From Planctomicrobium piriforme (GTDB lineage: Bacteria > Planctomycetota > Planctomycetia > Planctomycetales > Planctomycetaceae): DNA of 64,000 nt. Position 1 is the first letter of the stretch. Each line of letters begins with the position of its first letter. Position numbers and translations under genes: made by a program. The DNA lies in NCBI GenBank assembly GCA_945860955.1, contig CAMATH010000034.1, forward strand, positions 1-64,000, written 5' to 3'. Shown in pieces: positions 55,701-63,792 of the stretch. The notes beneath the pieces are model-generated. The model saw only the letters and a list, made by a program, of their open reading frames with translations. It was not told the origin of the DNA and ran no database searches.

Positions 55701-55950
55701 GGCGGCAAGGCTGTACGGTGCCCACGACGCGCTTCGCGAACGCCTGGGGACTCCCCTGCCCCCCGTATTCCGGCCGGAGTACGACCAGGCGCTGGCCGCG
55801 CTGCGTTCCTCCCTGGGGGAGCGAAAGTTCAACGAACTTCTCGCGGCGGGAAGGGCGATCTCGGAAGAACAGGCGATCGCGCTGGCGCTTGGTGAAACGG
55901 AGGGAGATACACTAGGCTCATCGCGTTGCAACGTCACCGAGAGCCACTGA
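52777..55950 (+). CDS. Ser/Thr protein kinase - STAND/NB-ARC ATPase - TPR protein
   Basis: Three-part signalling protein of 1,057 residues. A Pkn-type kinase domain (about 82-345) has the P-loop GRGGMGEVYRA, Lys in VALKF (K111), HRDLKPGN (203-210) and DFG (223-225), so all catalytic residues are intact. It is followed by a STAND/NB-ARC-like ATPase: Walker A GPGGAGKT (388-395), Walker B LLIVLDNCEHV (Asp463), LASSRERLGV and GIPLALELAAARTRSL. The last 350 residues are TPR-like helical repeats (DYDLACRQFEEALQIRREI, DAARTCLEEALKISEG, NLNEAESLYRHALVTL). STAND modules are usually switched on by ligand-driven oligomerisation. It is one base from the FHA-cyclase gene and surely in its operon. Confidence 0.93.
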   Translation: MSPIPSEESPPSIPPGPQSPESKSATSFSVEMVEQTIISDAFSASVEISPKAETRPTSQFSAPLSDAEPGRFFPGTLFANRYRIVSLLGRGGMGEVYRADDLTLDQPVALKFLPQATTVDAAAIQRIRHEARLARRVTHPNVCRVHDIGEWAGDHFLSMEIIEGEDLAVLLRRIGCLPREMAFEVCRQVTAGVAAAHARGVLHRDLKPGNILIDSQGRVVITDFGLALPSEQALKQRSSVGTLPYMSPEQILGQGINERSDLYSLGLVIHDAFTGKRVFRANTGEELLKLRRTTFSVEGRLSPDLEPAVRELIERCLAFEPANRPKSAIEIHDALCRAESPQRVSVATPVATPLNNIPPQLTSFIGRERERSEVRRLLGQNRLVTLVGPGGAGKTRLSLHVATEELDQYGDGVWMVELAPLVDPALVPQTIASVLGIREAGGRPIQETLADQLGGKRLLIVLDNCEHVVAACSMVADLLLKRCPGVKILASSRERLGVPGEATFQIPSLSLPTGPPPATAASALGYEAVALFVDRAKSAGSRFELTDANAAVAARICRRLDGIPLALELAAARTRSLTLEDLERRLDDCFRILTGGSKTLLPRQQTLRALIDWSYDLLHENERLLFSRLSVFAGGFSLAAVEQVCAGGGIEDFEILDLITSLVDKSLATIDSSREETRYGLLETVRQYARERLNHSGEAADYQRSHADFYLKFAETGAPQLEGVEGATWADRFELEHDNLRGAFDFALTAPEMAGSALKLVNSLWVFWYKRGFYREMAARMPAALAATSSAGATEDRAQGLLAAANAHLIQGDYDLACRQFEEALQIRREIGTPLPIWNALFNYGNALNLVGNLDAARTCLEEALKISEGIPKTVAGSRCNLGETLALAGEIAEARVHLSAAREAFRAAKNPAAVAEISDFLGRLCQREGNLNEAESLYRHALVTLRENRFVGFGYFVGPYSFAGLSLARGELERAARLYGAHDALRERLGTPLPPVFRPEYDQALAALRSSLGERKFNELLAAGRAISEEQAIALALGETEGDTLGSSRCNVTESH

Positions 55951-55951
55951 A

Positions 55952-57721
55952 ATGCCCGAACTGAACGCGATAGGCCCCGAGCCCCACCAGCGCTGGCAAA
56001 AAGACCTTCCAGAAAACGAGGGGGTCTGCCTGGGGCGTGCGCCGCGCCAGGGCTGGCGTGTGCCCTGGGATATCATGATCTCGCGCGAGCATGCGCAACT
56101 CGAATGGCGCGACGGCAAGCTGTTCGTCAAATGCCTCGAGACGGCTCGCAATCCCATCGTCTTCCGGGACATTCCCAACCGCGAATTTCAGTGTCTTCCG
56201 GGAGACACCTTCCGTATCGGGTCGACCCGGTTTGTCGTTTCCGTGACGGTCGCCTCTCCCAGCACCATCGCTTTGGAAGAGCGGACATTCGATCGGGAGG
56301 AGGTCCGAAACGCTTCATTTGGCGATCCCACCCGTCAGATGGAGCTGATCTCCCGAGTGCCCGAATTGATCCGATCGTCGCGAACCGACGAGGATCTGGC
56401 GGTTGAACTGGTCTCGTTGCTTCTCGAAGCGCTGCCACGAACCGACGTCGCGGCCGTCGTGCAGTTCAACGATCCCAGCCAGATTTCCTCCGGGAAACCA
56501 ACCATGATGCGTTGGGACGGGCGGAACTCGACAATGGAGCGGTTCGTTCCCAGCTTGCGGCTGATGGAAAAGGCGGCGTTGACCGGGAATAGTGTCGTCC
56601 ATCAATGGAATCAAGCCGCTCCCGACGACTCGGTGAACGCCAACTATACGGTGTACGGCAATCTCGACTGGGCGATCTGCACGCCGCTGACCCATGAATC
56701 GTGCCGGGGCTGGTACCTGTATGTCTCGGGAAAAACCTCGATTGGCTCACCGGTCGACAAGCTGAAAAGTGATTTGCGATTCATCGAACTGATGGCGGAG
56801 TTTATCGGATCGGTTCGCCAGATCCGGCAGCTTGAGCGGTTGCAAGCCGGGATGAGCCAGTTCTTTTCACCCACCGTGCTGGAAACACTGAACGCGGAAA
56901 AGGCGAATATCCTGCTGCAACCTCGCGAGGGGGACATCACGGTGATCTTCTGCGACGTGCGCGGCTTTTCCAAGATGGTGGAAGGCCGGCCGCAAAACAT
57001 GCTTCAGATGCTGGAACGGGTGAGCCAGGCGCTGGAGGTGATGACGCGCGGAATCGTCAAACAGGATGGCATCATCGCCGACTTTCAGGGGGACGCCGCT
57101 TTGGGTTTCTGGGGCTGGCCCGTGGCGATCGTCGATGGACCGATTCCCGCCTGCCTGGCCGCGTTGGAAATCCAGGCCGATTTTCGGCGTGCCTCGGCGG
57201 AACCCGGACATCCCCTCGCGGATTTTCGAATTGGTGTCGGAATCGCCCATGGTCGCGCAGTCGCAGGGCGCATCGGGTCAGAATTGCAGGCGAAAGTCGG
57301 GGTTTTTGGCCATGTGGTCAATTTGGGATCGAGACTGGAGGGCTTGACGCGTTTACTTGGCGTGTCGATTTTGATTGATGATGCGACGGCGGCACACGTT
57401 CGGGACGCGGGGCCGAATCTCGCCGCGAGGGTTCGCCGATTGGGATGGATGCGTCCTTATGGATTTGATAAGGAACTCGTCATTCACGAGTTGTTACCAC
57501 CCGCAGGCGATTCGAATTCCGTTCCGGACAGTGAAATCCTGGTTTTTGAATCGGCTGTCGACCTGCTCCACGCCGGGGACTGGGGTCGCGCCGCCTCGCG
57601 ATTGGAGTCACTGCCCGAGAACGATGGCGTCCGCAATTTCCTGTTGCGCTGGATCCACAAAAACGGCGGTACTCCTCCCGCCGTTTGGGACGGTGTGATC
57701 GGCTTGGAGGCCAAATCATGA
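55952..57721 (+). CDS. FHA - GAF - class III nucleotidyl cyclase
   Basis: Signalling cyclase of 589 residues. The N-terminal FHA domain (about 20-100, phosphothreonine-binding) has LGRAPRQGWRV and SREHAQLEW. A GAF-like region lies at about 130-290 and the class III cyclase homology domain at about 325-500. Both metal Asp residues are present: FCDVRGFS (D335) and QGDAALGFWG (D381). The transition-state Asn and Arg are kept in VVNLGSRL (N457, R461). The two purine-selecting positions differ from adenylate cyclases: Asp377 replaces the usual Lys, and His454 replaces the usual Asp. The product may be cAMP, cGMP or something else. The FHA probably reads phosphorylation by the co-encoded kinase. 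A one-base gap follows the kinase stop. Confidence 0.9.
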   Translation: MPELNAIGPEPHQRWQKDLPENEGVCLGRAPRQGWRVPWDIMISREHAQLEWRDGKLFVKCLETARNPIVFRDIPNREFQCLPGDTFRIGSTRFVVSVTVASPSTIALEERTFDREEVRNASFGDPTRQMELISRVPELIRSSRTDEDLAVELVSLLLEALPRTDVAAVVQFNDPSQISSGKPTMMRWDGRNSTMERFVPSLRLMEKAALTGNSVVHQWNQAAPDDSVNANYTVYGNLDWAICTPLTHESCRGWYLYVSGKTSIGSPVDKLKSDLRFIELMAEFIGSVRQIRQLERLQAGMSQFFSPTVLETLNAEKANILLQPREGDITVIFCDVRGFSKMVEGRPQNMLQMLERVSQALEVMTRGIVKQDGIIADFQGDAALGFWGWPVAIVDGPIPACLAALEIQADFRRASAEPGHPLADFRIGVGIAHGRAVAGRIGSELQAKVGVFGHVVNLGSRLEGLTRLLGVSILIDDATAAHVRDAGPNLAARVRRLGWMRPYGFDKELVIHELLPPAGDSNSVPDSEILVFESAVDLLHAGDWGRAASRLESLPENDGVRNFLLRWIHKNGGTPPAVWDGVIGLEAKS

Positions 57722-57788
57722 CCCCGTCACGGCACACCGCACCCCATACGCTGCCATTTCGAGCCGCTCCTACCACGGGAATCCTGAA

Positions 57789-58550
57789 ATGAAGGTCGAG
57801 ATTCTTGGATCCGCATCCCCCGATGATGGAGGCCAGTTCCTCATCTCTTATTTGTGCAATGATCAGGTCGCGATTGATGCCGGTTGTCTCGGACTGTTGA
57901 CCCCCGTGAGCCGACAGCTCGCCGTCAATCATGTCTTCCTTTCGCATTCGCACATCGATCATACCGGCAGCCTGCCGATCTTTCTCGATAACATCTTCGC
58001 GCCGGGGCCGGATTGCGTGCAGATTCACGGCATCCCCGACACGCTCGATTCCGTCCGGGGCGATCTTTTCAATGACCGCCTCTGGCCCGACTTTGTCCGG
58101 CTCTCGCAACCCACGAATCGATTCCTGGAACTGCTTCCGTTAGAGGTCGAACGGCCCGTCGTGGCCGACGGCCTGACCGTCCTGCCGGTCGAACTGCGAC
58201 ACGTTGTCCCGACCGTGGGGTTCATCGTCTCAGACGCGAACGCGACTGTTGCGTTCGTGTCCGACACGCTGCCGTCCGACCGGATTTGGGAACTGCTGCG
58301 CGCCGTCAAGAATCTGAAAGCGGTGTTTCTCGAAGCGAGTTTTCCCAACTCCATGGACTGGCTCGCGGAAGCGTCGGCCCACCTGACGCCGCGGACATTC
58401 GCCTCGGAATTGAAGAAACTCAATCGCGAGGTCGACGTGATCGCGGTCCACCTCAAGCCGCGCTATCGGCAGACGTTGATCCAGGAATTGACCGAACTCA
58501 AGCTTCCCCGGGTCTCCGTGGGGGAAATCGGGCGGGTTTATCATTTTTAG
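57789..58550 (+). CDS. MBL-fold hydrolase resembling class II cyclic-nucleotide phosphodiesterase
   Basis: Metallo-beta-lactamase-fold protein of 253 residues. The zinc motif HSHIDH (H53, H55, D57, H58) is followed by TGSLPIFLDNIF. The N-terminal LGSASPDDGGQFLISYLCND and the absence of lactamase features recall class II (PDE1-type) cyclic-nucleotide phosphodiesterases, whose motif is H-x-H-x-D-H-x-x-G. The third and fourth ligands are plausible in PVELRHVVPTVGF and VAFVSDTLPSD, with the late His in VIAVHLKPRY. Its position directly after a cyclase gene on the same strand (67-base gap) supports a role in degrading the cyclase product. This is inference; it could also be another MBL hydrolase. 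Confidence 0.68.
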   Translation: MKVEILGSASPDDGGQFLISYLCNDQVAIDAGCLGLLTPVSRQLAVNHVFLSHSHIDHTGSLPIFLDNIFAPGPDCVQIHGIPDTLDSVRGDLFNDRLWPDFVRLSQPTNRFLELLPLEVERPVVADGLTVLPVELRHVVPTVGFIVSDANATVAFVSDTLPSDRIWELLRAVKNLKAVFLEASFPNSMDWLAEASAHLTPRTFASELKKLNREVDVIAVHLKPRYRQTLIQELTELKLPRVSVGEIGRVYHF

Positions 58551-58722
58551 AAGCCTTCCAATCTGAAGAGTGCCCGTCGAGTTGCGCGGCTGCCAGCGGG
58601 ACTCGGCAAACGGAGTCCTGCGGCGCAGACTTGGCGATCAGTGATTGCAACGCGATCTTCGATGACTGATAGTTCACGCCAAAGGCGCCATGATGACCTG
58701 TCGGATTCCACAGCGCTCCCCC

Positions 58723-60081
58723 TCACCGCGCCGCCACGGCCTCGTCAATCGCCTCCACCGCCACGTCGCAAATTCGCTCCAGCAGGTCGGGAGGCATCGC
58801 AGGGGCGGGCATTAGAACCACCACATCTCCCAACGGCCTAAGGATCACACCCCGCTTCCTCGCCGCCAACGTGACCAGATGACCCGTCCGGCGAGGCGAA
58901 GGAAAGGACCGCTTCTGATCTCGATCCTCAACCAGCTCAATCCCCACCATGATTCCCTTGCGGCGAATCTCCCCCACGTGCGGGTGCGTCGCCAGTCGTC
59001 CCAGACGATTTTCCAGAACCCGCTCCAGTCTGTCGACATTGGCGAGAACATCGTTCCGCTCAAACAGGTCGAGTGACGCCAATGCCGCGGCGCAGGCGAG
59101 TGGATTGCCGGTATACGTGTGACCGTGAAAGAACGTCCTTCCTTCCTGCGGCTCACCCAGAAACGCGTCGTAAATCTCGGTCGTCGTCAAAGTCGCCGCC
59201 AGCGGGAGATAGCCGCCCGTGATTCCCTTTGACAAGCAGAGCAGATCGGGAACGACTCCCTCCTGTTCGCACGCGAATAATGTTCCGGTGCGACCAAATC
59301 CGGTCGCCACTTCATCGACGATCAACGGGATCTCCAACTCGGCGGTCAGGTCTCGAACCCGGCGCAGATATCCCGGGGGATGTACCAGGATCCCCGCAGC
59401 CCCCTGCACGAGTGGCTCGATCACAAACGCCGCGATTTGTGACTGATGTTCGCGCAACGTCGCTTCCAACTGACGGTCGCAATCGGCCAGGTATTCCGCC
59501 GGGGTCACCCCCACCGGCGTGCGCCAGGCGACCGGTGCCGGTACCCGCACGGAATGAAACAGCAATTGGCCGTACAGACCATGAAACAGATCGATCCCTC
59601 CGACGCTGACGGAGCCAATCGTGTCGCCATGGTAGGCCCCCGCGAGCGAAACATAGAGGTTGCGATTCTCGGCCCGATCCCCCTTTTGCCGGTGATATTG
59701 CAGAGCGATCTTGAGGGCCGCCTCGACGGCGGTGGAACCGTTGTCGGAGTAGAAGACATGCTCCAGGCCCTCGGGAACCCGCCGCACCAGACGGTCGGCG
59801 AGTTCGATCGAGGGGACATTTCCCAATCCCAGCAATGTGCTATGGGCGACGCGGTCGAGTTGTTGGCGAATCGCAGCGTCGATCTCCGGCACACGATGCC
59901 CGTGGACGTTGCACCAGAGCGACGAGACGCCGTCCAGATACCGGCGCCCCTGGACATCGATCAGTTCAAAACCGACCGCATCTGCGATGATGGGGGATTC
60001 TTCACGGGCATGAGCCCGCATGGGGGTGAAGGGATGCCAGACATGGTGATTGTCGACGCAACGGAGTTTTTCGGGGGTCAT
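58723..60081 (-). CDS. bioA: Adenosylmethionine-8-amino-7-oxononanoate aminotransferase
   Basis: PLP-dependent enzyme of biotin synthesis that transfers an amino group from SAM to KAPA, giving DAPA. The 452-residue product has the class III aminotransferase motifs: [11 protein letters not shown] at the start, [49 protein letters not shown] and the PLP Lys in [14 protein letters not shown]. The N-terminal HPFTP and the YHGD motif favour BioA over other class III members. Its start overlaps the stop of the SGNH gene (ATGA type), so the two are co-transcribed. No other bio genes are in the window. Confidence 0.93.
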   Translation of the reverse strand: MTPEKLRCVDNHHVWHPFTPMRAHAREESPIIADAVGFELIDVQGRRYLDGVSSLWCNVHGHRVPEIDAAIRQQLDRVAHSTLLGLGNVPSIELADRLVRRVPEGLEHVFYSDNGSTAVEAALKIALQYHRQKGDRAENRNLYVSLAGAYHGDTIGSVSVGGIDLFHGLYGQLLFHSVRVPAPVAWRTPVGVTPAEYLADCDRQLEATLREHQSQIAAFVIEPLVQGAAGILVHPPGYLRRVRDLTAELEIPLIVDEVATGFGRTGTLFACEQEGVVPDLLCLSKGITGGYLPLAATLTTTEIYDAFLGEPQEGRTFFHGHTYTGNPLACAAALASLDLFERNDVLANVDRLERVLENRLGRLATHPHVGEIRRKGIMVGIELVEDRDQKRSFPSPRRTGHLVTLAARKRGVILRPLGDVVVLMPAPAMPPDLLERICDVAVEAIDEAVAAR

Positions 60082-61196
60082 TTCCAGGCGGGAGACGCGC
60101 GGAGGGCGCGTTCGATTTCGGGCCAGATGTTGTCAACGAACCGCTGGCAGCCAGCGGTCGTCAGGTGGCAGGGATCACAAAAAGTGTCGCGATTTTTCGG
60201 CAACAGTTCCGATTGATCAACGAATCGCACTTCCGGATGCGAACGGACAATTTCGCGAATCGCCTCGTTTTGCAGGCGCATGGCGTTTGGGACGTGTTCC
60301 GGTCGCCCCCACATCTCGGCACCACAGGTGTAGGGGGCCTCGTGAGAATAATCGAGCGTCCCGTCCCGAAACCGCTCGGGGGTGTAGTCGTCCGGGATGT
60401 ACCAGGCGTAGGTCAAGAGCAGCAGCGGGTCGCCCCGCGCGATGGCGGCCTGAGCGATCGTCTCGAGGTTCTCTTTGAGGGTGCGGGGGGACTGGGGACT
60501 GGCGGCGAAGTCCACGAGTTGCGGGTCGGCGGTTCCGAGGGGGAGCGTGCTGGCGACCGACCGGAAGCGGTCGACAACCGCCGCCGGTAGCGACAACGTC
60601 CCCGCGTCGAGCCGCTGCATCATCAGTCCATACCGGGGGAAGTGTGAGTAATCGTCGTGGAATTCCTCGGGAGGGCAACAATTCATTCGAACGTCGTTGA
60701 TTCCCTCGTAAACCAGCACCAGATCGAAGCGGTTGCCGGTAAAGTGGTCGTATTGAACTCGGCTGTCGCGCGAGGTGAAACCCGCCTCAGCCAGATTGTA
60801 AATGCGAAAGCGACCGGGAGCGACCGTTTCGAGGCGCTGCCGCAGTTCGGCTTCGATTGTTCCCCAGTTCGGCTCCAGAACCGATCCCCCCAACAGCAAC
60901 AGATCAAACTGCCGGTCGTCACGGCGGATTTTGCGATCCGACAGTCCCGAACGGCGGATTTTAGGGAAATAGTGATCCCATATGGAGGGGGACTGCGACA
61001 GCGGGACGTCAGCCGTCAGCAGCCAGTAGGCTTTGGTCGCTCCCCATAACAGAGAGAGGCAAAACCCCAGATAGACGGCGAGAAACAGAGCGCGACGACT
61101 GGGGCGTGTGGGGAGGTGCGGCCCCAGTCGACGGTTCGGCGCGACCGGGACCGGGTAGATGGCCTTGGGGGGGGAGGGTTGTGTGTTCGAGCGCAT
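60078..61196 (-). CDS. Membrane-anchored SGNH/GDSL-like hydrolase
   Basis: Protein of about 372 residues. One TM helix near the N-terminus ([22 protein letters not shown]) anchors it, with the rest outside. The SGNH blocks are [13 protein letters not shown] (block I, Ser), [13 protein letters not shown] (block III, GxND) and [14 protein letters not shown] (block V, DxxH), so an esterase or acyltransferase-like active site seems complete. The frame is open to 61595, but that extension is antisense to the H1-like gene, so ATG 61196 is chosen. It overlaps bioA by 4 bases. A role in biotin-precursor (pimeloyl) ester chemistry, analogous to BioH, is a guess from the linkage. Confidence 0.75.
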   Translation of the reverse strand: MRSNTQPSPPKAIYPVPVAPNRRLGPHLPTRPSRRALFLAVYLGFCLSLLWGATKAYWLLTADVPLSQSPSIWDHYFPKIRRSGLSDRKIRRDDRQFDLLLLGGSVLEPNWGTIEAELRQRLETVAPGRFRIYNLAEAGFTSRDSRVQYDHFTGNRFDLVLVYEGINDVRMNCCPPEEFHDDYSHFPRYGLMMQRLDAGTLSLPAAVVDRFRSVASTLPLGTADPQLVDFAASPQSPRTLKENLETIAQAAIARGDPLLLLTYAWYIPDDYTPERFRDGTLDYSHEAPYTCGAEMWGRPEHVPNAMRLQNEAIREIVRSHPEVRFVDQSELLPKNRDTFCDPCHLTTAGCQRFVDNIWPEIERALRASPAWK

Positions 61197-61296
61197 GGCG
61201 GACGATTGTACTGTAGAATCACCCGCCACGTCCGGTCGGCCATGAAGGAAGAACCGCGACGCATGCTGTTCACACGACCCGCCCAGATCGTCGCAA

Positions 61297-61797
61297 ATGC
61301 CAGCCAAATCGAAGTCAGTCCGGAAATCCGCAGCCAAGAAGGCCCCGGATTCCCCACCGAAAACCCGTTCCGCGAACGGGACCAAGTCGTCGCCGAAAAC
61401 TCCCAAGACGCCGAGAGCGACACCAGCCACGCGAAAAGCCGCGGCCAAACCGGCCTCGGCAGCCGCCTCCGCCGCCGCGCCCCGTCCGCACACCCCACCT
61501 GTCTCCGTCGCCAATAAGGCGGAGAAGCCCAAGGGGCCAGTCACACTGGGGCCGCCCAAGGTGGTGGGAGAGGAATTGCTGGATCTGGTCTTCAAGGACG
61601 ACTTCTACGCACGACAGATCTTTGTGTTTTTGGGAGTCCGGACTGTGAATGAGCTGGAACAATTTCAGCCAGGCCAGATCTATGAGAAGGCGACCGGCCC
61701 GATCCGAGAGTCGATTGAACGGATTCGCGAGCGATTGGCGCTGCTGAATCGCGCGCTGGCGGGAGACCAGGAATTCGCCGTCAAGTATCTTGGCTGA
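61297..61797 (+). CDS. Histone H1-like basic tail fused to a small helical domain
   Basis: Protein of 166 residues. Residues 1-75 are almost wholly Lys, Ala, Pro, Ser and Thr (AKSKSVRKSAAKKAPDSPPK, RKAAAKPASAAASAAAP), like the H1-type tails of bacterial nucleoid proteins. From about 85 on a compact region reads VVGEELLDLVFKDDFYARQI, FLGVRTVNELEQF and IRERLALLNRALAG. Its fold and function are unknown; DNA or RNA binding through the tail is likely. It is divergent from the SGNH gene with about 100 bases between. The composition differs strongly from its neighbours. Confidence 0.65.
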   Translation: MPAKSKSVRKSAAKKAPDSPPKTRSANGTKSSPKTPKTPRATPATRKAAAKPASAAASAAAPRPHTPPVSVANKAEKPKGPVTLGPPKVVGEELLDLVFKDDFYARQIFVFLGVRTVNELEQFQPGQIYEKATGPIRESIERIRERLALLNRALAGDQEFAVKYLG

Positions 61798-61925
61798 TTC
61801 TTCACAGTCGAGCTGCATGTTTTCTCCGTCGCGGTTGCGACCGCTCGGGTGGGTCGACTACAACCACTCCCGCACTCGCCGTCCAATTCCCAGCGATTCC
61901 CGTTTCTTTCACCTCGAGGTTTAGT

Positions 61926-62867
61926 GTGAGCGCCCAGTCCCGAGCGTTGATTTCGGCCCTGGAACAAAACATCGGCCAGGTGCTGCTGGGCAAACAGGAA
62001 CCTGTCCGCCTCGCGATCATCGCACTGTTGGCCGAGGGGCATGTTCTGATCGAAGACGCCCCCGGCGTGGGGAAGACCGTGCTGGCGAAAGCGCTGGCCC
62101 GGAGTCTCGACTGCCCGTTCCGTCGCATGCAGTTCACTCCCGACCTGCTCCCCAGCGACATCCTGGGTTCGAGTGTCTATTTGCCCAACAAAGGGGAATT
62201 CGAATTCCGCCCCGGTCCGATTTTCACCAGTGTGCTGCTGGCCGACGAGATCAACCGCACCACCCCGCGCACACAAAGCGCCCTGCTGGAAGCGATGAGT
62301 GAGGGGCAGGTCTCGATTGATGGGCAAACGTATAAATTGCCTCCGCCGTTCTTCGTCATGGCGACGCAGAACCCGTATGAATACGAAGGGACGTATCCGC
62401 TCCCCGAGAACCAGCTCGACCGCTTCACGATTTGCATGGAAGTGGGCTACCCCGGTCGTGAGGCCGAGAAGCGCGCGCTCACACTGCACCGCTCGGGCGA
62501 GCCGGTCGACACGCTGCCAACGGTTGTCAGTGTGCAGCAGTTGCGGGAGATTCAATTGGAAACCCGGCAGGTCAAAGTCGAAGAGTCGATCAATGACTAC
62601 CTGCTCGATCTGATTGAGGCGACCCGCAAGCACGAGCAGCTCAGCCTGGGACTGAGCACGCGGGGCGCTTTGACGTTGTACCGGGCGGTTCAGGCGCAGG
62701 CGGTGGTGGAAGGACGCGACTTCGTGATTCCCGACGACGTCAAGCGGATGGTCCCGTATGTCGTCGCGCACCGGGTTCTCTGTCGCGGCGCGGTCCGACT
62801 GGGCCAGCGGGCCCGCGCCAAGGCGATTCTCGACGACATCCTTCAGAAAACGCCCGTGCCGCGCTGA
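61926..62867 (+). CDS. MoxR-family AAA+ ATPase
   Basis: AAA+ chaperone-like ATPase of 313 residues starting at GTG 61926. Walker A is EDAPGVGKTVLAKALA, Walker B SVLLADEINRTTPRTQSALLEAMSE, and sensor 1 FFVMATQNPYEYEGTYPLPENQLDRF. MoxR proteins assemble with von Willebrand-factor (VWA) or DUF58 partners and usually sit next to them. Here neither DUF58 nor VWA genes follow, only the PIG-L deacetylase, so its client is unknown. Confidence 0.93.
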   Translation: MSAQSRALISALEQNIGQVLLGKQEPVRLAIIALLAEGHVLIEDAPGVGKTVLAKALARSLDCPFRRMQFTPDLLPSDILGSSVYLPNKGEFEFRPGPIFTSVLLADEINRTTPRTQSALLEAMSEGQVSIDGQTYKLPPPFFVMATQNPYEYEGTYPLPENQLDRFTICMEVGYPGREAEKRALTLHRSGEPVDTLPTVVSVQQLREIQLETRQVKVEESINDYLLDLIEATRKHEQLSLGLSTRGALTLYRAVQAQAVVEGRDFVIPDDVKRMVPYVVAHRVLCRGAVRLGQRARAKAILDDILQKTPVPR

Positions 62868-62982
62868 AATTCGGTCGTTTCAACAACCGTTCGAACGCGA
62901 CAGCGAACGAGACCGGCGATAGAATTCCGCCAAGCCCGGGGGATCTCGGGCGAATGACCTCTGTCAACACCTGGTTCCACAC

Positions 62983-63714
62983 ATGTCGTCTGATTTGCCC
63001 GAACCGCTGCACGTTCTGGCCGTTGGCGCTCACCCCGACGACGTCGAGATCGCGGTCGGTGGCACGCTGGCCCGGCTGGTCCGGCAAGGGTATCGGGTCG
63101 GAATCGTCGACCTGACCGATGGAGAGCCAACCCCGGGAAGTCCCGGTCCCGAAGTCCGCCTTCAAGAAGCGGCCGAGGCGGCCCGAATTCTGGGAGTTCA
63201 CGTCCGCGAGACACTCGATCTGCCCAACCGCAGGTTGTTCGACTCGCACGAAGGGCGACTGGCGCTGGGGAAGGTGATCCGCAAATACCGACCGCAGATT
63301 GTGGTCGGACTGGCGGCGAAGACTCCGCTGGCTTCACCCGACCATCAACAGGGGGCGCAGTTGATCGACGCGGCGATTTTTTACGCCCGACTGAGTAAGT
63401 GGGACGAGCAGTTCGACCACTTGCCGGTGCATACGGTACGTCGGCAACTGTGGTACCCGCTTGGGTTTGCGTCGCTGGAACTCCCCCCGTCGGCGGGGCA
63501 TTTCGTGTGCGACATCAGCGATACGATCGACATCAAAATGCAGGCGATTCGGGCGTATCAGACTCAGTTTCCCCCGACAAAAGACCGATTGTTCAGAACA
63601 CTTGAAGCGCAAAACCGCTATTTTGGCGGGAGCGCCGGATTCGAAGCCGGGGAAGTGTTTTTGTCGTCGCACACCCTGGGAACGAAAGATCTGGTCCTGC
63701 AGGTGTGCCCATGA
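62983..63714 (+). CDS. PIG-L family (BshB1-like) zinc deacetylase
   Basis: LmbE/PIG-L-type deacetylase of 243 residues. [20 protein letters not shown] holds the zinc ligands (HPDD), [19 protein letters not shown] is the segment typical of BshB1 (deacetylation of GlcNAc-malate in bacillithiol synthesis), and [21 protein letters not shown] and [14 protein letters not shown] (third ligand His) follow. The resemblance to BshB1 is close in motif spacing. No bshA or bshC is in the window, so bacillithiol synthesis is an inference. It follows moxR by 115 bases on the same strand. Confidence 0.82.
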   Translation: MSSDLPEPLHVLAVGAHPDDVEIAVGGTLARLVRQGYRVGIVDLTDGEPTPGSPGPEVRLQEAAEAARILGVHVRETLDLPNRRLFDSHEGRLALGKVIRKYRPQIVVGLAAKTPLASPDHQQGAQLIDAAIFYARLSKWDEQFDHLPVHTVRRQLWYPLGFASLELPPSAGHFVCDISDTIDIKMQAIRAYQTQFPPTKDRLFRTLEAQNRYFGGSAGFEAGEVFLSSHTLGTKDLVLQVCP

Positions 63715-63792
63715 ACCGCGTCCACTGGCTGCGAAACGGCTGGCCAAGGCCGGCCCTCTCGATTTGTGCATTCTCGATAAGGAATTGAAATC

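Noticed and set aside
61197-61595. N-terminal extension of the SGNH hydrolase
   Set aside because: The extension is Ala/Gly/Val-rich antisense of the H1-like gene. ATG 61196 with a following TM helix is the better start.
63711-63788. 25-codon ORF between the deacetylase and PP2C genes (ATGA overlap)
   Set aside because: It is short, has no motif and overlaps a GC-rich stem; the spacing could be chance.
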